Assembly: GCA_964503615.1 (NCBI GenBank)
Contig: CAZDBA010000022.1
Coordinates: 1 to 40,672 of the forward strand
Length of the DNA stretch: 40,672 nucleotides
From: CAZDBA01 sp964503615
GTDB lineage: Bacteria > Planctomycetota > Planctomycetia > Pirellulales > Pirellulaceae
Direction: 5' to 3'
A program made the position numbers and the translations under genes. The notes under the pieces are model-generated. The model searched no databases. It saw only the letters and a list, made by a program, of their open reading frames with translations, and was not told where the DNA came from. Below are positions 34,601 to 40,672 of the stretch, one piece after another (position 1 is the first letter of the stretch; each line of letters opens with the position of its first letter).

Positions 34601-36203
34601 AGGTCACAAAGTTGATGAGACGATCGCAGCAACCCGTCGCTCGACACCGGGTGTGACTTTGATCAGCCCTCCCCCACACCACGATATCTATTCGATCGAA
34701 GACCTGGCGCAGTTGATTTTTGATCTTAAAAATGCCAACCCATCAGCACGGGTTAGTGTCAAACTCGTTTCGGAGGTTGGCGTGGGAACGATCGCGGCTG
34801 GCGTCGCCAAGGCTCATGCGGACAACATCCTGATTTCCGGTACAGGAGGTGGCACGGGAGCCTCTCCGCTGACCAGTATTAAACACGCAGGAATGCCGTG
34901 GGAGTTGGGCATCGCCGATACGCATCAGACGTTGGTCATGAACGACTTGCGCAGCCGCGTTCGATTGCAAACCGATGGGCAATTGAAAACGGGGCGCGAT
35001 GTTGTCATCGCCACGCTACTAGGCGCCGAAGAGTACGGCTTTGCAACCGCTCCGTTGATCACATTGGGTTGCATCATGATGAGGAAGTGTCACTTGAACA
35101 CTTGCCCTGTCGGGATTGCGACGCAGGACAAAGAACTTAGAAAGAAATTTAAAGGCAAACCGGAACACGTCGTAAACTATCTGTTTATGGTCGCTGAGGA
35201 AGCTCGCCGGATCATGGCAGATCTTGGATTCCGCTCGATCAACGAAATGGTAGGTCGCGTCGACGCACTGGACGTAGATCAAGCGGTTGAGCATTGGAAG
35301 GCGAAAGGGATCGATCTTTCGAAGCTACTTGCGCCAGCCTACGGATTCCACGACGGGGTTCAAGTCTATTGCACCCTTGAGCAGGACCACTCGCTGGACG
35401 AAGTGATTGACTGGGAGCTTCTGAAACAGGCAGAACCAGCGATCAGCGATAAAGAGAACGTCAAAATCGACCTATCGATCCAAAACACCGACCGTTCTGT
35501 CGGCGCAATACTCAGTCACCACGTGGTAAAAGCACACGGTCCTGATGGTCTGCCCGACGACACGATTTCGATCTCCTTTAAAGGGTCGGCCGGGCAAAGC
35601 TTGGGCGCGTTTTTGGCCAACGGCGTTACGATGACCGTCGAGGGAGACGCTAACGACTACGTTGGCAAAGGCCTCTCGGGCGGACGTTTGGTCGTGTTCC
35701 CACCTAAAGAATCTTCGTTTGCCTCTGAAGAGAACATCCTGATCGGAAACGTAGCGTTATACGGTGCAACGGGCGGCGAAGCTTATTTCCGCGGCGTTGC
35801 TGCTGAGCGGTTTGCGGTTCGAAATTCAGGAGCACTGACCGTTGTCGAAGGTGTTGGTGATCATGGATGCGAATACATGACCGGTGGTCGCGTTGTGATT
35901 CTTGGCTCAACCGGTCGCAACTTTGCAGCCGGAATGTCAGGGGGCGTTGCTTATGTCTTCGACCCGACCGACGAATTGCTGACCAATGTCAATCTGGAAA
36001 TGGTTGACCTTGAAAAAATGGATCAACCCGGCGACGTCCAGGAGCTAAAAGAGTTAATTTCCAGGCATGCGAATTTGACCGGTTCCGTCGTTGCTAAAAC
36101 GATTCTCGATGAATGGGAATCAAGCTTGGCGAACTTCAAGAAAGTGATTCCGATAAAGTACCGCGAGATTCTGCAGCAACAATTAGCAGCAGCAAACGCA
36201 TAA
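31635..36203 (+). CDS. gltB: Glutamate synthase (NADPH) large subunit
   Basis: 1522 residues, the usual size. It makes two glutamates from glutamine and 2-oxoglutarate, with FMN and a 3Fe-4S cluster. The nucleophile of the class II glutaminase domain is C27 (EHDSCGVGF), so a 26-residue propeptide is expected to be removed. The FMN/synthase domain contains MSFGSISAEAHETMAIAMNR and GTGGGTGASPL segments. The iron-sulfur cysteines are C1146, C1152 and C1157 (CIMMRKCHLNTCPVG). The C-terminal GXGXG beta-helix domain follows. The start is TTG with AAGGA eight bases upstream. gltD follows after 72 bp. Confidence 0.96.
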   Translation: MAKNKQVTNQFETRKSLYSAEYEHDSCGVGFVANINGIPSREIVQDACSILARMEHRGACGSEAATGDGAGILTGIPHKMVERLSKTIGFRIAFPYVGVGNIFLPNDEEERDKCKNLFVQSVNRYGQKLLAWREVPVDPEGAGIGPTAIRSQPAIFQVFIGASDGLTQANFERKLYLIRKASTRAVRKSGMYSTDLFYVCSLSSRIIVYKGMLSTAQLPLFFKDLQEDDYESHLAMVHSRFSTNTLPNWSRAQPLRWMAHNGEINTLRGNRNWITARQGLMDSDVLLDDVKAVMPVIETGCSDSGEFDNAMELLMMAGRELPEVVMMMIPEAWRNHQSMPENKRAFYEYHSCLQEPWDGPASISFTDGRMIGAVLDRNGLRPSRYYVTNDNRVVMASEVGVLDIDSAKIVKKGRLEPGKMFLVDFENGRIVADNELKSNIANARPYGEWLKNQRMTFDELSSDNVPQPLEMNERIAQMRAFGYTNETMDFMLLPMIKVKKDPILSMGNDTALACLSDKPRLIYDYFTQLFAQVTNPPIDSIREEIVMSVECYIGPEGNLLDTTEEQCNRLLLDNPILDSQQMASIHDINTRGWKSQLIDITFEKSAGQAGFMEALTRICEEAEAAIADGCSLITLSDRSISPTRVPLSALLAVSTVHHHLVQKEMRTRIGIIVETGEAREVHHHCLLTGFGADGIHPYIALEAIIDHHARNEESDLTAEQCLAYYRKAVLKGMLKVLAKMGISTLASYKGARIFEAIGLNSDVIERSFPGTASRIEGVGFDVLAAEALRRHELGFGAANDQPEPEPAKTALPVVQLETAGTIHWRHGGEKHAWTPINIANIQQAARAGDPKAYERFSTAINEQTARECHLRGLLKFRPRTSIPIQQVESAKEIVKRFCTGAMSFGSISAEAHETMAIAMNRLGGKSNTGEGGEDYRRFTEDDNGDLRRSAIKQVASGRFGVTAYYLANADEIQIKMAQGAKPGEGGELPGHKVDETIAATRRSTPGVTLISPPPHHDIYSIEDLAQLIFDLKNANPSARVSVKLVSEVGVGTIAAGVAKAHADNILISGTGGGTGASPLTSIKHAGMPWELGIADTHQTLVMNDLRSRVRLQTDGQLKTGRDVVIATLLGAEEYGFATAPLITLGCIMMRKCHLNTCPVGIATQDKELRKKFKGKPEHVVNYLFMVAEEARRIMADLGFRSINEMVGRVDALDVDQAVEHWKAKGIDLSKLLAPAYGFHDGVQVYCTLEQDHSLDEVIDWELLKQAEPAISDKENVKIDLSIQNTDRSVGAILSHHVVKAHGPDGLPDDTISISFKGSAGQSLGAFLANGVTMTVEGDANDYVGKGLSGGRLVVFPPKESSFASEENILIGNVALYGATGGEAYFRGVAAERFAVRNSGALTVVEGVGDHGCEYMTGGRVVILGSTGRNFAAGMSGGVAYVFDPTDELLTNVNLEMVDLEKMDQPGDVQELKELISRHANLTGSVVAKTILDEWESSLANFKKVIPIKYREILQQQLAAANA

Positions 36204-36275
36204 TCGCGGCCTTTACCGACGTGGGATTCCTCCCAGCGGCAATCAACGAAACACGAATGAGAAAAGTAAATAACG

Positions 36276-37742
36276 ATGGGTAAGCCAACAGGATTTATGG
36301 AGTTCGATCGCGTCGAAGACGGAACACGCGATCCCGGCAAACGAGTTGAAGACTGGAACGAGTTTCTCGTTCAAATCGGCGACCCGCAATTGCAATCACA
36401 AGGCGCCCGTTGCATGGACTGTGGAGTTCCATTTTGCCACACCGGCGAAGTGATCGGAAACATGGCAACCGGCTGCCCCGTAAACAACTTGATCCCCGAG
36501 TGGAACCATTTGGTCTACGAAGGCAAATGGCGTGAGGCGTTGGATCGTTTGCATTTTACCAACAACTTTCCCGAATTCACGGGACGAGTTTGCCCGGCTC
36601 CCTGCGAAGGCTCTTGCGTACTCGGGATCAACGAAGATCCAGTCACCATCAAATGTATTGAGCGAACAATCATTGATCGCGGATTCGAAAACGGCTGGGT
36701 AACGCCACGAATGCCAAAAAAATCGACAGGTAAAAAAGTTGCCGTCGTGGGTTCCGGACCTGCGGGTTTGGCTGCTGCGGACACGCTGAATCAAGCAGGC
36801 CACCAAGTCACCGTTTACGAACGGGACGATCGAATCGGCGGGCTGTTGATGTACGGCATCCCCAATATGAAGCTTGATAAAAAGGTCGTTCAGCGGCGTT
36901 TAGACCTGTTGGCCGAAGAGGGGATCACATTCAAAACCAGCACCGAAATTGGCATAGAGATTACTGCGGACCAGCTACAGTCAGAAAACGATGCGATTGT
37001 AATCTGCGTGGGTTCAACCCAGCCACGGGATTTAATAATCCCTGGGCGATCACTGGACGGCATTCATTTCGCAATGAATTACCTGCGCGGAACAACGTCC
37101 GATTTACTGAGCGAAACGTCTAACGGCATCTCTGCCAAGGACAAGAATGTCGTTGTCATTGGTGGTGGAGATACGGGAACCGACTGTATCGGAACCGCAA
37201 TTCGACAAGGTTGCAAAAGCGTGATCAATTTAGAGATCGTAGATCGTCCAACCGATGAGCGTCCGGCGTCAAATCCATGGCCGCAATGGCCGTTGATTTT
37301 CCGAACGAGTTACGGACACGCCGAAGCAGCGGCCAAGTTTGGTAGCGACCCGCGTCAATTCGCAGTCGAAACAACCGAGTTCGTTGCGGACGCGAATTGG
37401 AAGTTGACCGGACTTAAGACTTGTGAGGTTGATTGGACGAAAGAGCGGCCGGGCGTGGCTCCGTTCAGTCGAGTCGAAGGGACAGAAAAATTGATTCCTG
37501 TCGATCTCGTATTTCTAGCTTTGGGCTTTATGGGACCTGAACCAAAGATCCCTGAGCAGTTTGGTTTAGAAGTCGGTCCACGCTCAAACATCTTGGCGAA
37601 CACCACTGATTACGAGACCAGCGTAACAGGCGTGTTTGCAGCTGGCGACTGCCGTCGTGGTCAAAGCCTCGTCGTATGGGCAATCCGCGAAGGCCGCCAA
37701 GCCGCCGAGGTGTGCGACCGATACTTGGCAAAAGTCTCGTAA
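36276..37742 (+). CDS. gltD: Glutamate synthase small subunit
   Basis: 488 residues, ATG start. It oxidises NADPH and passes electrons to GltB. Two N-terminal cysteine groups bind 4Fe-4S clusters: C46, C49, C54, C67 and C106, C110, C114, C127. The FAD site is GSGPAG (159-164) with a second GxGxxG-type site, GGGDTG, for NADPH near residue 292. The C-terminal VFAAGDCRRGQSLVVWAI is the conserved FAD-contact segment. Forms an operon with gltB. Confidence 0.96.
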   Translation: MGKPTGFMEFDRVEDGTRDPGKRVEDWNEFLVQIGDPQLQSQGARCMDCGVPFCHTGEVIGNMATGCPVNNLIPEWNHLVYEGKWREALDRLHFTNNFPEFTGRVCPAPCEGSCVLGINEDPVTIKCIERTIIDRGFENGWVTPRMPKKSTGKKVAVVGSGPAGLAAADTLNQAGHQVTVYERDDRIGGLLMYGIPNMKLDKKVVQRRLDLLAEEGITFKTSTEIGIEITADQLQSENDAIVICVGSTQPRDLIIPGRSLDGIHFAMNYLRGTTSDLLSETSNGISAKDKNVVVIGGGDTGTDCIGTAIRQGCKSVINLEIVDRPTDERPASNPWPQWPLIFRTSYGHAEAAAKFGSDPRQFAVETTEFVADANWKLTGLKTCEVDWTKERPGVAPFSRVEGTEKLIPVDLVFLALGFMGPEPKIPEQFGLEVGPRSNILANTTDYETSVTGVFAAGDCRRGQSLVVWAIREGRQAAEVCDRYLAKVS

Positions 37743-37768
37743 ACCAGGCCATTGTTGACTGGAATTGA

Positions 37769-37933
37769 AACGCGGCAGGTTTCAGCGGATCGCTTTCACC
37801 TCTCACGATCAACTTGACCGGTAACGGCGTCGGCATCCCCGAACCTGGTAGCGTTACGCTGATAATGGGAATGCTGCTGGTCTCTCTTTCTTGCTGAAGG
37901 CGAACACGACGGTGTCAGTCCTTCCACGCATAA
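37769..37933 (+). pseudogene. Orphan PEP-CTERM-like tail, interrupted before its arginine cluster
   Basis: An open stretch with no start codon of its own reads SPLTINLTGNGVGIPEPGS, then a hydrophobic helix VTLIMGMLLVSLSC, then TGA (37895-37897). Directly after the TGA the same frame continues RRTRRCQSFHA to TAA (37931-37933). PEP motif, membrane helix and basic tail are the three parts of a PEP-CTERM sorting signal, which exosortases recognise. A single CGA-to-TGA change could explain the stop. Upstream, the frame is closed by TGA at 37766-37768, so the body of the gene is gone. It lies directly after gltD. Confidence 0.6.
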
Positions 37934-37981
37934 CCCAAGTTAAATGCGAAGAGGCAATGGAAAAGGGGACCATAAATAAGG

Positions 37982-38001
37982 GGGACATACTACAATGTCC
38001 C
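37982..38001. repeat. Perfect 7-bp hairpin in a repeat-like segment
   Basis: GGGACAT (37982-37988) and ATGTCCC (37995-38001) surround a 6-base loop. The flanks AAAAGGGGACC and TTCTATTTGTC resemble a planctomycete intergenic repeat linked with REP-type transposases in my recollection; no transposase gene is present here. It lies just beyond the stop of the beta-helix gene on the other strand and could also act as its terminator, though there is no U-run. Confidence 0.4.
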
Positions 38002-38055
38002 GTTCTATTTGTCTCTGAACCCTGTGAACGCGGTATTGCCCGTCCAGAGAAAGCC

Positions 38056-40119
38056 TTACTCTTCAAAAATATCAGCGCCGATTCTAGCCGTGTTTGAAGT
38101 GATGTTCGAAGAACTGTTGATGAAGCCGGCAGGCGAAGCGATGAACACTCCACCGCCACTTAACCGAGCGTCATTATCTGTAATCTCAGTTCGCAAAAGA
38201 GTCAGCTCTTCCGGAAAGAAAAAATTGCTAGGGAAATTGGGTATGCCCATGAAAATTCCGCCACCGTTTCTAGCCGTGTTCTCAGAAAACACTGCGTCTC
38301 GAATACTGGCGTTGATCGTATTGGAGATCGCACCTCCATCGCCGGCCAGTGCTCGGTTGCCGATAAATTGAGTGGCACCATTTGCGTTACCAGAGATGAC
38401 CAGTTCGGCGGCACCCGCGGCCGCGGCTATCGCTCCGCCGGAATCAGTAGCGACATTGTCTTGAAACAATCCGCCGATGACTTGAAAAACGGTACCGGAA
38501 AAAGTGTTGGTTGATCTGAGGTAAATTGCGCCGCCATCGCCAGTCGGTGAAGTCACATGTGACGGAATGCCTGGGTCACCAGCTGGAAGTCCAGCTCGAT
38601 TGTTGCGAAATTCAGATTCAAAGACGGTCACGTCTGAGAAATCATTAAACTCTTCAAATGCGACTGCTCCGCCAAAATCAGCTCTGTTTCCAGAGAAAGT
38701 CGAGCGAGCAATCTCCACGTCAGAATCGACTAGATGTAAAGCTCCGCCCTTTGAACGAACTTGGTCATCGCGGGCTTCATTGTTGTTAAAAGTCGACCCA
38801 AAGATTCGAAGATCTGCAGAACTGTGAATCGCCCCTCCTGTCGCAAAGCGAGAGTCGCCATTTTGTTCCACAAAGTTGCCAACAAACGTCGTGTGTGTAA
38901 TCAATGCCTCACTGCCAGAATTACCATCGAGAAAGATGGCACCTCCGATCATCGCATGATTGCCCTGAAAAAAGCTCGATCGAATAGTCAAGTTGCTTGC
39001 CGGTTCATCCGGATCAGCTGGAAACCCGAAATAGTCGAACTCAGGCGGTGCCACGTATATGGCTCCACCTTGCGGAATTACGGAACTGGATGATTCGCCC
39101 GATGCTTCGTTGTTTATAAAACGTACGTTGTTCAACTGGGAGACGATACCGCTTTCAAGATAGACAGCGCCTCCCAAACGGTCTGCCGAATTGCTATCAA
39201 ACGTAGTGTTCGCCAACACGACACGGTCACCTCCGCCATAAATCGCTCCTCCCGATCCCGATCCATTATCGACGTGGTTGCCTGTAAATGTTGATTGGCC
39301 AACACGAATCAGCCCCTCGCTATAAATCGCCCCGCCATTCCCGTGACTGGTATCTGAACTACGAGCCGAGTTGTTAGTGAAGGTATTTCCAAAAGCGAAA
39401 ATTTGGTCAGATTCGCCAGCTGAAATTGCGCCACCGTTTCCATTTTCTGCCACGTTGTTTTCAAAAGTTGAATCCAAAATCACAACGGTCGTCGATTGAT
39501 CGGCAAGATAAAGTCCACCACCATCGCTGAAAGTTCCAGCAGTGGCATCTCCAAGTGCGGTGTTGTCGTTAAAGGTGGATTGAACGACGGAGAGATTTCC
39601 ACTCGCTGCGTAAACCGCGCCGCCAAACTGCGCCGTGTTGTTAGAGAATTGGCTTTGGAATAACCGCAGCGTTCCGTCGCCTTCGTACCGAAGCGCACCG
39701 CCTTCGTTTGACTCTCCGTTTTCCAGGTTCAATCTGGACAGGGTGACAATCTCAGAACTGCTGACCGAAAAAATACGTTCGCCCGGTGCGGCCTCGATAG
39801 TAGTTCCGAAACCACGAATAACCAGATCGTCTGTGATCTCTAATTCGCCGGAGGATAACGCAACCGTTTGACCGATCAAAGCGGGAGCGATCCGAATCGA
39901 GTCACCGTCTACATCACCGGCCGGCGCATCGCCGAATGCTGTATTGGTGTTGGTCGCTACGATCGCTTCGCGCAAACTAATCAACCCATCAGAAAGATTG
40001 CCATTATCGGCCAAGGTCGTGACCGTGATTGCGGCTAGCAGGTTTCTCGACTCCAACGTTTGGTATTCGATCTGCGTGTTAGAAATGCGTCGTCGTGTAC
40101 TGTAATGCTTTCGTCCCAT
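38056..40119 (-). CDS. Right-handed beta-helix surface protein with planctomycete-type leader
   Basis: 687 residues. A basic N terminus (GRKHYSTRRR) is followed by LESRNLLAAITVTTLADN, the leader form common in large exported planctomycete proteins. A SLREAI segment, typical of polymorphic-outer-membrane-type beta-helix proteins, follows at about 47-52. The rest consists of many turns with the GGAIY/GGAVY and F..N.A pattern (for example GGAVYAASG, NGGAIYSEG, SGGAIYGGG). The chain ends in ARIGADIFEE without a dockerin, PEP-CTERM or other anchor. It is probably an extracellular or surface protein, function unknown. The ATG is preceded by AGGCGGA about seven bases upstream. Confidence 0.85.
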   Translation of the reverse strand: MGRKHYSTRRRISNTQIEYQTLESRNLLAAITVTTLADNGNLSDGLISLREAIVATNTNTAFGDAPAGDVDGDSIRIAPALIGQTVALSSGELEITDDLVIRGFGTTIEAAPGERIFSVSSSEIVTLSRLNLENGESNEGGALRYEGDGTLRLFQSQFSNNTAQFGGAVYAASGNLSVVQSTFNDNTALGDATAGTFSDGGGLYLADQSTTVVILDSTFENNVAENGNGGAISAGESDQIFAFGNTFTNNSARSSDTSHGNGGAIYSEGLIRVGQSTFTGNHVDNGSGSGGAIYGGGDRVVLANTTFDSNSADRLGGAVYLESGIVSQLNNVRFINNEASGESSSSVIPQGGAIYVAPPEFDYFGFPADPDEPASNLTIRSSFFQGNHAMIGGAIFLDGNSGSEALITHTTFVGNFVEQNGDSRFATGGAIHSSADLRIFGSTFNNNEARDDQVRSKGGALHLVDSDVEIARSTFSGNRADFGGAVAFEEFNDFSDVTVFESEFRNNRAGLPAGDPGIPSHVTSPTGDGGAIYLRSTNTFSGTVFQVIGGLFQDNVATDSGGAIAAAAGAAELVISGNANGATQFIGNRALAGDGGAISNTINASIRDAVFSENTARNGGGIFMGIPNFPSNFFFPEELTLLRTEITDNDARLSGGGVFIASPAGFINSSSNITSNTARIGADIFEE

Positions 40120-40500
40120 TTGTTTCCGCCTGAAGTGAGCGCCTTTTATGAACTAAATAGTCGGTGCTACCGATATTCTATAGAGGTCTTCCCAAAGTGC
40201 TTGCACACCCATTGCCATTGCTAGTTCCAGAGACTGCCCCAGCGATAGTCTTCGGCGCGCTCGACAATCCCGGCGGATTTGGAACAGACTCGCACCTGTT
40301 GATTTAGCGGGATAACTAGTTGATGTGTCGGGCCGTGAATAAAATCCTTTATACGGTTCCCTCCTAAATAATATCGGCCCATCGCTGCCTTTGCCAGTTA
40401 AAGCGAGAAAACTGCGTCTTATTGTTATATTATTTGCCCAGCTGCCTAAACAATGTTCGAGTGTTATTGCGAGTTCCGAATAAAATCATGCGAGCGACCC
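40120..40500. other. Region upstream of the beta-helix gene
   Basis: No gene is supported between the beta-helix start and the repeat cluster. The promoter for the beta-helix gene should lie here on the minus strand, but no clear hexamer pair was found. Confidence 0.35.
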
Positions 40501-40560
40501 ATGAAGCTTGAGGGATCGTTTACGCTTCCTTCGCGGGAGCGAAGGGCGACTATGCTTCAT
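40501..40560. repeat. Nested palindromic repeat
   Basis: Outer arms ATGAAGC (40501-40507) and GCTTCAT (40554-40560) enclose a 7-bp stem CCTTCGC-GGGA-GCGAAGG (40528-40545). It is compact, non-coding and of the sort spread in planctomycete intergenic DNA. Confidence 0.65.
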
Positions 40561-40566
40561 TGGGGG

Positions 40567-40640
40567 AACCACTAATGAACACGAATACACACGAATGTCA
40601 GCGCAATCCTATTTGTGTTCATTCGTGTGTATTCGTGGTT
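40567..40640. repeat. Long inverted repeat (18-bp perfect arms)
   Basis: CACGAATACACACGAATG (40580-40597) and its exact reverse complement CATTCGTGTGTATTCGTG (40620-40637) are separated by 22 bp, with outer AACCAC / GTGGTT at 40567-40572 and 40635-40640. The ACACGAATG-type unit is a repeat I recall from planctomycete and verrucomicrobial genomes. Confidence 0.75.
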
Positions 40641-40672
40641 TAAAATTGGTCTGCTCGCAGCGCAGCGTCATT

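Overview
The window looks like a chromosomal segment of a planctomycete, most likely of the Pirellulaceae (Rhodopirellula and relatives). The evidence is a roughly half-GC genome, frequent GTG/TTG starts with few good Shine-Dalgarno sites, an ABC permease fused to a CPBP protease, a beta-helix surface protein with a LESRNLLAA leader, an orphan PEP-CTERM-like tail, and intergenic palindromic repeats of a kind I associate with this group. The assignment rests on recognition only. No rRNA, tRNA, CRISPR array, prophage or intact insertion sequence was seen.

Layout. 0-3 kb: a RecQ-family helicase on the minus strand, divergent from a two-gene ABC exporter operon (3.06-6.08 kb). 6.08-8.09 kb: a small membrane protein with a doubtful start, then an XRE regulator and a 345-residue protein of unknown function. 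This pair is driven by a promoter whose -10 lies inside a near-perfect palindrome. 8.2-18.6 kb: a nine-gene type II secretion / type IV pilus-like operon read on the minus strand in the order gspE-F-G-H-I-J-K, a PilM/GspL-like protein, and a PilO/GspM-like protein carrying two Ig-like repeats. 19.1-21.7 kb: a periplasmic Spy/LTXXQ-like protein with an RGG-rich tail, and an exported thioredoxin-trypsin fusion. 22-25.3 kb: an NfeD membrane protein and a TPR protein. 25.3-31.1 kb: a Tat-exported amidase, a FabZ-like dehydratase, an NhaR-type LysR regulator, an SDR oxidoreductase and the GTPase HflX. 31.6-37.7 kb: glutamate synthase large and small subunits. 37.7-40.7 kb: a PEP-CTERM-like gene remnant, a beta-helix surface protein and a cluster of inverted repeats.

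How the genes work together. The gsp genes supply the ATPase, platform protein, major and minor pseudopilins and the PilM/N/O-type inner-membrane assembly proteins. The secretin (GspD), GspC and prepilin peptidase (GspO/PilD) are not in the window. Several products here are exported (Spy-like protein, thioredoxin-protease, amidase, beta-helix protein), but nothing shows that any of them is a substrate of this system. GltB and GltD form the NADPH-dependent GOGAT. The XRE/unknown-protein pair is the most self-contained uncharacterised unit.
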